From positions 62,001 through 126,000 of the forward strand of contig NZ_ML133572.1 in the NCBI RefSeq assembly GCF_003985125.1: a stretch of DNA of 64,000 bases. Reading direction: 5' to 3'. This DNA is from Rhizobium phaseoli. GTDB lineage: Bacteria; Pseudomonadota; Alphaproteobacteria; Rhizobiales; Rhizobiaceae. Under the pieces are notes generated by a model that worked only from the letters and a program-made list of their open reading frames with translations, did not search any database and was not told the origin of the DNA. Of this stretch, positions 8,540-16,669 are shown piece by piece (within the stretch, counting starts at the first letter, position 1; every line of letters begins with the position of its first letter). A program made the position numbers and the translations under genes.

Positions 8540-9610
8540 GTGAAAAACGAGGATGAGCCAAAAGACAAGCGCCTCAAGGGAGGAGACGCCCAAAAGCTGA
8601 CGATGGCTGAGGTCGCCAAATATGTCGGCGTATCGGCCATGACCGTTTCGCGCGCCTTTCGCCAGGATGCGAGTGTTTCCGAAGAGACGCGCAAGCGCAT
8701 CATGGAAGCGGTCGATGCGCTCGGCTACGTGCTCGACCTTTCGGCCGGCAGTCTTTCCTCGCGGCGCAGCGGCTTCATCGCGGCGCTGGTGCCCTCCATC
8801 AACAATTCGAATTTTTCCGACACCGCACGCGGCATTACCGATGCGCTGGAGAATACCGGTCTTCAGCTTCTGCTCGGCTATACCGATTATGCCGCCGAGA
8901 AGGAGGAAAAGCTGATCGAAGCGATGCTGCGCCGGCGTCCCGAGGGCATCATCCTCACCGGCGGCTCGCATACCGACCGGGCGCGGCGCATGCTTGATAA
9001 GGCCGGCATTCCGGTGGTTGAAACCTGGGAAATTCCGGAGGAGCCGATCAATCATGTCGTCGGCTTTTCCAACAGCGAGGCGATGTCGCTGCTGGTGCGG
9101 ACGCTTGCCAGCCAGGGCTATCGCAGGTTCGGTTATATCGGCGGTACGACGGCGCGCGATACGCGCGGCAGCCAGCGGCGAAGCGGTTTCCTGAAGACTG
9201 TCGAAGAACTGGGCCTCGGACCGGGCCGGGCGATTTCCTTCGGTGTGCCGCCGATCACCATGGAACAGGGCGGCCAGGCGATCGTGAGCCTCCTGGAGCG
9301 CTGGCCGGACACGGAAGTCGTTCTCTGCGTTTCCGACCTGTCCGCCTTCGGCGCGATCATGGAGTGCAAGCGCAGGGGGATGCGTGTGCCTGAAGATATC
9401 GCCATTGCCGGTTTCGGCGATTACGAGATCTCGTCGATCTGTCATCCCAGCATCACCACAATCAATGTCGACTGTTACGGCATCGGCCGCCAGGCCGCCG
9501 TCCGCCTGCTGGACGCCCTGCAGGCGGGCAGCGAGACGACCGGCGACGAGATCACGTTGACCAGCTACAGGGTCGTCCTGCGCGAAAGCACGGATCGCGG
9601 CGTCCGATAG
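8540..9610 (+). CDS. LacI family transcriptional repressor of the idonate/gluconate regulon
   Basis: A 356-residue LacI/GalR-type regulator. The N-terminal helix-turn-helix and hinge lie at about 15-70 (LTMAEVAKYVGVSAMTVSRAFRQDA), followed by a periplasmic-binding-protein-like effector domain ending in TTINVDCYGIGRQAAVRLLDAL. It resembles the GntR/IdnR branch, which senses gluconate or idonate. The start is GTG at 8540 with GGAG upstream. Near-identical palindromes, ATGTTATCGATAACAT, occur before the divergent lactonase gene, between the 11605 and 11741 genes, and before the importer genes. This defines a probable regulon of about 10 kb. The ligand is inferred from the enzymes, not from the sequence of the sensor domain. 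Confidence 0.85.
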   Translation: MKNEDEPKDKRLKGGDAQKLTMAEVAKYVGVSAMTVSRAFRQDASVSEETRKRIMEAVDALGYVLDLSAGSLSSRRSGFIAALVPSINNSNFSDTARGITDALENTGLQLLLGYTDYAAEKEEKLIEAMLRRRPEGIILTGGSHTDRARRMLDKAGIPVVETWEIPEEPINHVVGFSNSEAMSLLVRTLASQGYRRFGYIGGTTARDTRGSQRRSGFLKTVEELGLGPGRAISFGVPPITMEQGGQAIVSLLERWPDTEVVLCVSDLSAFGAIMECKRRGMRVPEDIAIAGFGDYEISSICHPSITTINVDCYGIGRQAAVRLLDALQAGSETTGDEITLTSYRVVLRESTDRGVR

Positions 9611-9621
9611 TCGAGACCTTG

Positions 9622-10653
9622 TCAGAAGGCGATCTGCACTTTCATCGACTTGCTGCGGTCGCTCGCCAGTTCGAAGGCGGCGACAGCCTCTTCAATGGCA
9701 AAAACACCTGTGAGCAGCGGCTTCAGGTCGACGCGGCGCGCGTTGATCAGCTCGACAGCGAGCGCAAATTCCTCGTGAAAGCGGAATGTTCCGCGCATCT
9801 CGATTTCCTTGGCGACGATCATGTTCTGCGGGATGGAGACGTCGCCGCCAAGGCCGAGCTGCACGAGGACGGCACGGGGTTTCAGCGCCTCCAGACCGGC
9901 GCGCACTGCCCGCTCATTGCCCGACGCTTCGAACATGACGTCGAAATATCCCTTGTCCGCGCCGTAGGCTGCCAGGTCGGCGGCATGCGTGGCAACATTG
10001 ATCGTTCGATCTGCGCCGCTGGTGCGGGCAATCGCCAGGACGCTGTCGGTCACATCGGTCGCGACGATTTCGCGGGCGCCGAGAACCCGCGCCGCAACGA
10101 TCGCCAGCATGCCGATCGGGCCGCAGCCGGTGACGAGCACGCGTTTACCCAGCAGCGACCCAGCGCGGCTGGCCGCATGCAGCGTCACGGCAAAGGGCTC
10201 GGCGAAGGCCGCCTCGTGAATGGAGATGCCGTCGGCAACCTTGTGGCATTGCCAGCGCTCCGCCACCAGCCGCTGGCGAAAGCCGCCTTGAATATGTGGC
10301 ATCGGCATGGCGCTGCCATAAAACCGCATGTTGAGGCAGTGGTTCTGCTGTCCCTTCAGGCAATATTGGCAATGATTGCACGGTCGGCTCGGGGACACCG
10401 CAACGCGGTCGCCGACGGCAAGGTCGCTCACGCCGGCACCCAGCGCCTTGACCGTGCCGGCGATCTCGTGGCCGAGGATCATCGGCTCGCGCAGGCGAAC
10501 GGTGCCGAAGCCGCCATGATTGTAATAATGCAGATCGGAGCCGCAGATGCCGCCGGCTTCAATGGCGATCTCCACCTGCCCAGCTCCGGCAACCTCCGGC
10601 TCGCGCTCCTCGATCCTGAGATCCTTGGCGGCATGAATGACGATGGCTTTCAT
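9622..10653 (-). CDS. idnD: L-idonate 5-dehydrogenase-like zinc alcohol dehydrogenase
   Basis: A 343-residue medium-chain dehydrogenase. Catalytic-zinc residues are in GGICGSDLHYYNHGG and LGHEIAG; the structural-zinc cysteines form the cluster CNHCQYCLKGQQNHC. The nucleotide-binding fold shows GCGPIG. The HYYNHGGFG segment and overall length fit L-idonate 5-dehydrogenases, which oxidise L-idonate to 5-keto-D-gluconate with NAD(P). ATG at 10653 is the family-like start (MKAIVIHAAKDLRIEE). It is followed on the plus-strand side by a 5-ketogluconate reductase-type gene and a gluconokinase gene, which completes the idonate-to-6-phosphogluconate route. A sorbitol/xylitol dehydrogenase is the main alternative. 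Confidence 0.8.
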   Translation of the reverse strand: MKAIVIHAAKDLRIEEREPEVAGAGQVEIAIEAGGICGSDLHYYNHGGFGTVRLREPMILGHEIAGTVKALGAGVSDLAVGDRVAVSPSRPCNHCQYCLKGQQNHCLNMRFYGSAMPMPHIQGGFRQRLVAERWQCHKVADGISIHEAAFAEPFAVTLHAASRAGSLLGKRVLVTGCGPIGMLAIVAARVLGAREIVATDVTDSVLAIARTSGADRTINVATHAADLAAYGADKGYFDVMFEASGNERAVRAGLEALKPRAVLVQLGLGGDVSIPQNMIVAKEIEMRGTFRFHEEFALAVELINARRVDLKPLLTGVFAIEEAVAAFELASDRSKSMKVQIAF

Positions 10654-10663
10654 AGCGAAACCC

Positions 10664-11605
10664 TCACACCACGGGAGTTGGAAGCGGGTTGCCGGCAAAA
10701 TGCGCGGCGAGATTGTCTCTGACCAGCTGGCCCATGGCCTTGCGGGTCTCGACGGTACCGGAGCCATGATGGGGCTGCAACACCACGTTTTGCAGCGTCA
10801 GGAAACGCGCATCGATCTTCGGTTCGTTGAGGAACACGTCGAGGCCGGCGGCCTGGATGGTGCCGTTCTGAAGGGCCGCGATCAGCGCCTCTTCATCGAC
10901 GGTCGTCCCGCGCGAAACATTGATCAACATGCCGTTGGGACCGAGCGCTTTGAGTACCTCGGCATTGATGATCTTCATCGTCGCCTGCCCGCCGGGGACG
11001 ATGACGATCAGGAAATCGGCCCAATCGGCAAGCGCCACCAGGTTCGGCTGGTAGGCATAAGGAACATCCGTGTGCTCGTTGCGGGCGAAGTAGGTAATAT
11101 CGCAGCCGAAAGCGGCAGCCCGCCTGGCGATCGCCTTGCCGATCCGCCCCATGCCGGCGAGTCCGACTTTCTTGCCGGCGACGCGCGTTACCAGCGGCAT
11201 GGCGACATTGCCCCACTGGCCGGCGCGGACGAAAACGTCGGCCTGCGGAATCTGCCGCGCCGTGGCAAGCAGCAGTCCGATGGCGATATCGGCGACGTCT
11301 TCGGTCAGTACGTCAGGCGTATTCGTCACGCGAATGCCGTTGGCGCGGGCATAGGTGAGGTCGATGGCATCGGTGCCGACGCCATAACAGGAGACGATCT
11401 CCAGCTTCGGCAATTGCTTCATCAGCTCGGCGGAGGCGCCGAGTTCGCCACGCGTCGCAATGGCGCGAACATCCTTGCCGACGTTCGCAATCAGTTCCTG
11501 CTTGTCGGCCGCTTCCCACAGGCGGTGAACGCGATACTTCGCCTCCAGATCGACCATATCCCATTCCGGATAGGCTCCGGTCATCAAGATCTCTACCTCA
11601 GGCAT
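10664..11605 (-). CDS. D-isomer-specific 2-hydroxyacid dehydrogenase (2-ketoacid reductase)
   Basis: A 313-residue NAD(P)-dependent 2-hydroxyacid dehydrogenase. It shows the nucleotide motif GMGRIGKAIARR, the catalytic Arg in VSRGTTVDEEAL, Glu in GLDVFLNEP and His in QPHHGSGTVET. Family members such as GhrB reduce 2-keto-gluconate, 2-keto-L-gulonate or glyoxylate/hydroxypyruvate. In this neighbourhood a reduction of 2-keto-L-gulonate to L-idonate, or of 2-ketogluconate to gluconate, would feed the adjacent enzymes. ATG at 11605 is preferred over the one at 11623 because GGAG lies five bases upstream. It is co-directional with the idonate dehydrogenase gene 10 bases downstream and is transcribed from the operator region at 11637. 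Confidence 0.8.
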   Translation of the reverse strand: MPEVEILMTGAYPEWDMVDLEAKYRVHRLWEAADKQELIANVGKDVRAIATRGELGASAELMKQLPKLEIVSCYGVGTDAIDLTYARANGIRVTNTPDVLTEDVADIAIGLLLATARQIPQADVFVRAGQWGNVAMPLVTRVAGKKVGLAGMGRIGKAIARRAAAFGCDITYFARNEHTDVPYAYQPNLVALADWADFLIVIVPGGQATMKIINAEVLKALGPNGMLINVSRGTTVDEEALIAALQNGTIQAAGLDVFLNEPKIDARFLTLQNVVLQPHHGSGTVETRKAMGQLVRDNLAAHFAGNPLPTPVV

Positions 11606-11636
11606 TCCGTCTCCGTCCCGCATTTTGACAGTTGAT

Positions 11637-11654
11637 TATGTTATCGATAACATA
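11637..11654. promoter_or_regulatory. LacI-type operator between divergent catabolic operons
   Basis: TATGTTATCGATAACATA is a perfect 18-base palindrome sitting between the reductase gene (minus, start 11605) and the SDR gene (plus, start 11741). It shares its 16-base core with the site at 14009-14024 and resembles LacI-family gluconate operators, which carry a central CG dyad. Confidence 0.75.
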
Positions 11655-11740
11655 TAATCCGGAAAAGCGATGTCAAGTGAGTTTCACCTGAAGTGGCGGT
11701 ATAAGCCGTCATTCGCAGCGACACCGGAGGAGTTATTTGC

Positions 11741-12505
11741 ATGAAGAACCTGTTTGATCTGACCGGGCAGCTTGCCCTGATCACCGGCTCGAGCCAGGGG
11801 ATCGGTTATGCGCTGGCCGAGGGCCTGGCGCAGCATGGCGCCGCGGTGGTCATCAACGGCCGGACGCCCGAAAGCGTTAAACGCGCGGTCGAGAGCCTCA
11901 AGGCGCAGGGACTGACTGCCCATGCGGCCATCTTCGACGTAACCAGCAAGGACGCCGCCAAAGCGGGTATCGACGCGATCGAGGCCGATATCGGCCCGCT
12001 CGACATCCTGATCAACAATGCCGGCATGCAGTTTCGCACGCCGTTGGAAGATTTCCCGGCGGACAAATGGGAGCTGCTGCTGACCACCAATATTTCGAGC
12101 GTATTTTACGTCGGCCAGGCGGCTGCCAAAGCCATGATCGCCCGCGGCCACGGCAAGATCATCAACATCGCCTCGGTGCAGAGCGAACTGGCCCGCCCGG
12201 GCATCGCCCCCTATACCGCGACAAAGGGCGCGGTGCGCAACCTGACGCGCGGCATGTGCGCCGACTGGGCCAAACATGGCCTGCAGATCAATGCGATCGC
12301 GCCCGGTTATTTCAAGACGCCGCTCAACCAGGCGCTCGTCGACAATCCCGAATTCTCCTCCTGGCTGGAGAAACGGACGCCGGCCGGACGCTGGGGCAAT
12401 GTCGAGGAACTGGTGGGGGCCGCCGTTTTCCTCTCGGGCCGCGGCTCGTCTTTCATCAACGGCCACACGCTTTATGTCGATGGCGGCATCACCACCTGCC
12501 TCTGA
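11741..12505 (+). CDS. idnO: Gluconate 5-dehydrogenase / 5-keto-D-gluconate reductase-like SDR
   Basis: A 254-residue classical short-chain dehydrogenase. It has the cofactor motif GSSQGIG, NNAG (LINNAGMQF), the catalytic Ser in NIASVQSE, and Tyr/Lys in YTATKGA. The N-terminus LFDLTGQLALITGSSQGIGYALAEGLAQHGA closely resembles gluconate 5-dehydrogenases, which interconvert 5-keto-D-gluconate and D-gluconate. ATG at 11741 follows GGAGGAG. It is the first gene of the plus-strand operon under the palindrome at 11637 and is followed after 13 bases by gluconokinase. Other SDR substrates are possible, but the neighbours make this reading strong. Confidence 0.83.
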   Translation: MKNLFDLTGQLALITGSSQGIGYALAEGLAQHGAAVVINGRTPESVKRAVESLKAQGLTAHAAIFDVTSKDAAKAGIDAIEADIGPLDILINNAGMQFRTPLEDFPADKWELLLTTNISSVFYVGQAAAKAMIARGHGKIINIASVQSELARPGIAPYTATKGAVRNLTRGMCADWAKHGLQINAIAPGYFKTPLNQALVDNPEFSSWLEKRTPAGRWGNVEELVGAAVFLSGRGSSFINGHTLYVDGGITTCL

Positions 12506-12518
12506 CAGGGACGCGACG

Positions 12519-13073
12519 ATGGAGCTCGGGAAAGAAGTGCTGCCTCTGGCCGTCGTGGTCATGGGCGTCAGCGGCTGCGGCAAATCCTCGGTTGGAGCGG
12601 GCGTCGCCGCGCGAAATGGCATGCGGTTTGTGGAAGGCGACCAACTCCACCCCGCCGCAAATGTCGAGAAGATGGCGAAGGGCATACCGCTCACCGACGA
12701 CGACCGCCTGCCCTGGCTCGACCGGATCGGCGCGGATATAAAGACCGCGCAAGGCGCATCGCAGGGATTGGTGATTTCGTGTTCGGCGCTGAAAAGAAGC
12801 TATCGGGACAGGCTGCGGCAGGCGGCTGGCGGACGGCTGGCCTTCGTATTCCTCGAAGGATCCCGCGATCTGCTGCTGTCGCGGATGCAGGCCCGTCAGG
12901 GCCATTTCATGCCGGCCTCCCTGCTCGACAGCCAGCTGCAGACGCTGGAGCCGCCGACCGGTGAAGTCGGTGTTGTGACGGTGGCGATCGACATGGCTTT
13001 GGATGATATGGTGGCGCTGGCCTGTGAGGGGCTGAAAAGCGCGGCCATCAAGGGAGGGTTTCATGCAGGATGA
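12519..13073 (+). CDS. gntK: Gluconokinase
   Basis: A 184-residue carbohydrate kinase of the GntK/IdnK family. The P-loop is GVSGCGKSS at about residues 16-24, followed by the family signature FVEGDQLHPAANVEKMAKGIPLTDDDRLPWL and CSALKRSYRDRLR. It phosphorylates D-gluconate to 6-phosphogluconate, the entry to the Entner-Doudoroff and pentose-phosphate routes. The length is typical. ATG at 12519 follows a weak site (CAGGGACGCG). Its 3' end overlaps the next gene by 11 bases, so the two are coupled. Confidence 0.92.
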   Translation: MELGKEVLPLAVVVMGVSGCGKSSVGAGVAARNGMRFVEGDQLHPAANVEKMAKGIPLTDDDRLPWLDRIGADIKTAQGASQGLVISCSALKRSYRDRLRQAAGGRLAFVFLEGSRDLLLSRMQARQGHFMPASLLDSQLQTLEPPTGEVGVVTVAIDMALDDMVALACEGLKSAAIKGGFHAG

Positions 13074-13956
13074 TTATCGAGCAGACGTCGCCGTCATCGG
13101 CGCCGGCATCATGGGAACGGCGATCGTCACGCGACTGATCGAAACCGGCCACAAAGTCTCCGTCTTCGATCTCGATGCCGAAAAGGTCGCGGCATTGACG
13201 GGCAAAGGCGCTCACGCGGCGAGTTCCGTGGCGAGTGCCGTCTCGGCGTCGCAATTCTGCATTCTCAGCCTCAATCACGCCAGCATCGTGCGCGCCGTCG
13301 TCTTCGGCCAAAAGGGGGTTGCGGCGGCGGCGAGTGCCGACAAGCTGCTGATCGACATGTCCTCTATCGACCCTGCCGAGACCGCCGACATGGCGAAGCG
13401 GCTGCGTGGGGAAACGGGAATGGCATGGGTGGATTGCCCGCTGTCGGGCGGCGTGCCTGGCGCGCTTGGCGGAAAACTGACGATCATGGCCGGCGGCAGC
13501 CCCGAGGATTTCGAGCGTGCGCGGGTGGTGATGCGGCATCTTGCCGCCAATTATACGCTGATGGGCGCCTCCGGCGCTGGGCAGACCACCAAGCTGATCA
13601 ATCAGTTGTTCTGCGCCGTGCTGTTCCAGGCGGTGGCGGAAGCCGTCAAGCTCGCCGAGGCCGGCGGCGTCGATCCCGCAGCCATTCCGGCAGCGCTTGC
13701 CGGCGGCAGGGCGGACAGCCGGATATTGCAGGAATTCATGGCAAAATTCGCCGCCCGGGATTTCTCACCGACAGGCAGGATCGACAATATGCTGAAGGAT
13801 CTGGATTCGCTTCAGGCCTTTGCGCTGAAGACCAAGACGCCGCTGCCGATGACGGGCGCGGTGGTCGAGATTCACCGCCTGCTTTGCGCCGCCGGTCTTG
13901 GGCCGAAGGACTCGGCCGAGATGATGCGCCTTCTCGATGGATTGCAGGCCGACTGA
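13063..13956 (+). CDS. Beta-hydroxyacid dehydrogenase (HIBADH/6PGDH family)
   Basis: A 297-residue NAD(P)-dependent dehydrogenase. It has the nucleotide motif GAGIMGTAIVTRL near the N-terminus, the substrate signature CPLSGGVPGALGGKLTIMAGG, and the catalytic Lys in TTKLINQLF. The family includes tartronate-semialdehyde reductase, 3-hydroxyisobutyrate dehydrogenase and 6-phosphogluconate dehydrogenase-like enzymes; the specific substrate cannot be fixed from motifs. It is the third gene of the idonate/gluconate operon, begins inside the gluconokinase gene after GGGAGG, and is probably a reductase or oxidase for a sugar-acid intermediate of the same route. Confidence 0.8.
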   Translation: MQDDYRADVAVIGAGIMGTAIVTRLIETGHKVSVFDLDAEKVAALTGKGAHAASSVASAVSASQFCILSLNHASIVRAVVFGQKGVAAAASADKLLIDMSSIDPAETADMAKRLRGETGMAWVDCPLSGGVPGALGGKLTIMAGGSPEDFERARVVMRHLAANYTLMGASGAGQTTKLINQLFCAVLFQAVAEAVKLAEAGGVDPAAIPAALAGGRADSRILQEFMAKFAARDFSPTGRIDNMLKDLDSLQAFALKTKTPLPMTGAVVEIHRLLCAAGLGPKDSAEMMRLLDGLQAD

Positions 13957-14008
13957 CATCATCTTCGACGGCGTTGGAGATTGTCACTTTCCGCTTGACT
14001 ATCGATGA

Positions 14009-14024
14009 ATGTTATCGATAACAT
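14009..14024. promoter_or_regulatory. LacI-type operator before the CUT2 sugar-acid importer
   Basis: ATGTTATCGATAACAT is a perfect 16-base palindrome with the same core as the site at 11637-11654. It lies 40 bases before the GTG start of the transporter ATPase gene and so would overlap its promoter. Confidence 0.75.
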
Positions 14025-14063
14025 ATTTTCATCAGGACAGCTGCAGCTTTGGGAGGAGCCACA

Positions 14064-15560
14064 GTGGAAGCCAAGAGACTGCTGGAGTTCCAATCGATCA
14101 CCAAGAGCTTCGGCGGCACGCAGGCGCTGCGTGACGTATCGATCGATCTGCGCGAGGGCGAGATCCTGGCGCTGCTCGGCGAAAACGGCGCCGGGAAATC
14201 GACGCTGATCAAAACGCTGGCCGGCATCTACAAACCGGATCATGGCGACATCCTCTTTCGCGGCCAGAGCTACCATCATCGCCCGCCGAAACCGAACGAG
14301 CGCCAGCCGGTCGCCTTCATCCATCAGGATCTCGGTCTGATCGAGTGGATGACGGTCGGCGAGAATATGGGCTTGTCGCAGGGCTTCTCGATGCGCAGCG
14401 GCCTGATCGACTGGGGAAGGACGCAGGCGCGGGCCAAGGAAGCGCTAAAACTGGTCGGCTGCGACTTCGATCCGACGACGCGCGTCTCGGCCCTGTCGCG
14501 CACCGAAAAATCGCTCGTCGCCATCGCCCGTGCGCTTGCCGTCGAAGCCGATGTTCTGGTGCTCGACGAGCCGACGGCGAGCCTGCCCGCCGATGAAGTC
14601 GATCGGCTGTTCAACGCCATTCGCCCCCTGAAGGAGCGCGGCGTCGGCATGATCTATGTTTCCCACCGGCTCGACGAGATTTTCCGCATCGCCGATCGTG
14701 TCGCCGTGCTGCGCGACGGATGCATGGTCGGGCAGAAGCCGGTCAGCGAGACCACCCCCGACGAACTGGTGACGATGATCATCGGCCGCAGCAGTGACAG
14801 CCTCTTTTCCAAAGCCGAGATCAAACCCGGCAAGGCGATCGCCGAGGTTCGCGACCTCGTTTGCACCGGCACGAGCCCGATCTCCTTCGATATCCGCGAG
14901 GGTGAACTGCTCGGACTGGTTGGATTGCGCGGCGCCGGCCAGGAAAGGATCGGCCGGGCGCTGTTCGGCTGCGAGCCCTTCAACGGCTCGGTTCTGCTGC
15001 GTGGCGAGGCGCCGGATCTTTCCAGTCCGCGGCAGGCGATGGCCTCGGGCATCGGTCTGATTGCCCGTGACCGGACGGAGGAATCCGTCGCATTGTCGCT
15101 GTCCATTCGGGAAAATACCTATCTCAATCCGGGCGCTGTCGGCCGCGGGATTTTCTCCTTCCTGTCGCCGCGTGGCGAAGCCGATCTTGCCCATGCGATC
15201 GGCCATTCCGTCGGCCTCAGGCCGAACGATCCGGATCTGCCGGTGGAGGCGCTGTCGGGCGGCAATCAGCAGAAGGTGGTCGTCGGCCGCTGGCTGGCGA
15301 CCGGCCGCAAGCTGCTGGTCGCCGAAGACCCGACCGCCGGCGTCGACATCGGCGCGCGCGCCGAAATCTACCGCCTGATCACCCAGGCTCTGGAAGCCGG
15401 TCTCGCGGTCGTCGTGGTCTCGACGGATTTCGAGGAAATCGCCCATATCTGCCACCGCGCGCTGGTTTTCTCGCGCGGAAAAATCGTCAGCGAACTGAGT
15501 GGAAGCGCTCTGACCACGGAGGCGGTCATCACGGCCGCCTCGGCGTCGGAAGCGGCTTGA
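14064..15560 (+). CDS. CUT2 sugar ABC transporter ATP-binding protein (two nucleotide-binding domains)
   Basis: A 498-residue double ATPase of the RbsA/XylG type. The N-terminal domain has the Walker A sequence GENGAGKST and Walker B LVLDEPTASLP. The C-terminal domain has a degenerate P-loop region (GLRGAGQERIG), then the signature SGGNQQKVVVGRWL and EDPTAGVDIGARAEIY, typical for CUT2 importers. The start is GTG at 14064, six bases after GGGAGGAG. It energises the permease and binding protein encoded directly downstream. The shared operator with the catabolic genes suggests the substrate is a sugar acid or related polyol, such as idonate or gluconate, though CUT2 importers usually take neutral sugars. 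Confidence 0.88.
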   Translation: MEAKRLLEFQSITKSFGGTQALRDVSIDLREGEILALLGENGAGKSTLIKTLAGIYKPDHGDILFRGQSYHHRPPKPNERQPVAFIHQDLGLIEWMTVGENMGLSQGFSMRSGLIDWGRTQARAKEALKLVGCDFDPTTRVSALSRTEKSLVAIARALAVEADVLVLDEPTASLPADEVDRLFNAIRPLKERGVGMIYVSHRLDEIFRIADRVAVLRDGCMVGQKPVSETTPDELVTMIIGRSSDSLFSKAEIKPGKAIAEVRDLVCTGTSPISFDIREGELLGLVGLRGAGQERIGRALFGCEPFNGSVLLRGEAPDLSSPRQAMASGIGLIARDRTEESVALSLSIRENTYLNPGAVGRGIFSFLSPRGEADLAHAIGHSVGLRPNDPDLPVEALSGGNQQKVVVGRWLATGRKLLVAEDPTAGVDIGARAEIYRLITQALEAGLAVVVVSTDFEEIAHICHRALVFSRGKIVSELSGSALTTEAVITAASASEAA

Positions 15561-15578
15561 GCCATCGGGAGAACAGCC

Positions 15579-16619
15579 ATGCAATCCATTGAATCCACCG
15601 CGCTGGAGCCGACCAAGAGCGAGATGGCCGGCCTGTCCACCGGCCAGAAGATCGGCCGCCTGATCCCGGTTTACGGGCTCGTCATCCTGACCGCCGGTCT
15701 GATCGTGCTCTTTTCGATCCTTCTGCCGGATACGTTTCCGACGGTGCTGAACGTCCGCTCGATCGTCTCGGACAAGGCGATCATCGCGCTTCTGTCGCTC
15801 GCCGCGATGATCCCGATGGCATCGGGCCGCATCGACCTGACCGTCGGCTACGGCATCGTGCTCTGGCACATTCTCGCCATCAGTCTGCAGACGGCCTACG
15901 GCCTGCCCTGGCCGGTCGCCGTCCTCATCGTCCTCGCGCTTGGCGTCCTCACCGGCTTCATCAACGGCCTGCTGGTCGAGGTCGCCAAGATCGACAGCTT
16001 CATCGCCACGCTCGGCACGGGAACCGTTCTCTACGCGCTTGCGCTTTGGCATACCGGCGGTCGGCAGGTGGTCGGCGTCCTGCCGGACGGCTTTTATGCG
16101 CTGAACGGCACCATGCTGTTCGGCCTGCCGATCACCGGCTTCTATGTGCTCCTGATCGCGATCTGCATGTGGATCGTGCTCGAATATCTGCCGATCGGCC
16201 GTTATCTCTACGCCATCGGCGCCAATCCCAAGGCCGCCGCCCTCAATGGCATCCCGGTCCGCAAATTCGTGATCGGCGCCTTCGTCACATCGGGCCTGTT
16301 GGCGGCTCTGACCGGGGTCCTTCTCGCCTCGAAGCTGCGCATTGGCCAGGCGAGCGTCGGCCTCGAATATCTGCTGCCAGCGCTTGTCGGCGCATTCCTG
16401 GGATCGACGACGATCAAGCCGGGCCGAGTGAACGTCTGGGGTACGCTGATCGGCGTTATCATCCTGGCGGTCGGGATATCTGGAATTCAGCAATTCGGCG
16501 GGTCGTTCTTCGTCGAACCGCTGTTCAACGGCGTGACCCTGCTGATTGCCATCGGCATTGCAGGCTACGCCCAGCGCAAGCGCGGAGCTGTGAGGAGGAT
16601 CACACCCGCATCCAAATGA
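15579..16619 (+). CDS. CUT2 sugar ABC transporter permease
   Basis: A 346-residue hydrophobic protein of the RbsC/BPD_transp_2 family with about eight to ten membrane helices. The family loop is visible as YLYAIGANPKAAALNGIPVRKFVIGAFVTSG, and a conserved small-residue stretch lies in IALLSLAAMIPMASGRIDLTVGYGI. It would form the homodimeric channel of the importer. It starts 18 bases after the ATPase gene with GGGAGA upstream and is followed by a hairpin and the binding protein gene. Confidence 0.88.
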   Translation: MQSIESTALEPTKSEMAGLSTGQKIGRLIPVYGLVILTAGLIVLFSILLPDTFPTVLNVRSIVSDKAIIALLSLAAMIPMASGRIDLTVGYGIVLWHILAISLQTAYGLPWPVAVLIVLALGVLTGFINGLLVEVAKIDSFIATLGTGTVLYALALWHTGGRQVVGVLPDGFYALNGTMLFGLPITGFYVLLIAICMWIVLEYLPIGRYLYAIGANPKAAALNGIPVRKFVIGAFVTSGLLAALTGVLLASKLRIGQASVGLEYLLPALVGAFLGSTTIKPGRVNVWGTLIGVIILAVGISGIQQFGGSFFVEPLFNGVTLLIAIGIAGYAQRKRGAVRRITPASK

Positions 16620-16621
16620 GG

Positions 16622-16640
16622 ATGCCGGCTCACCCGGCAT
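16622..16640 (+). other. Intercistronic hairpin between permease and binding protein genes
   Basis: ATGCCGG and CCGGCAT (16622-16628 and 16634-16640) form a 7-base stem around CTCAC, just after the permease stop, with no T-run behind it. Hairpins here often protect the 3' end of upstream RNA or leave more message for the downstream binding protein; that role is inferred. Confidence 0.45.
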
Positions 16641-16669
16641 TTCAGAACAAACAAAATGGAGGAGTGAAC

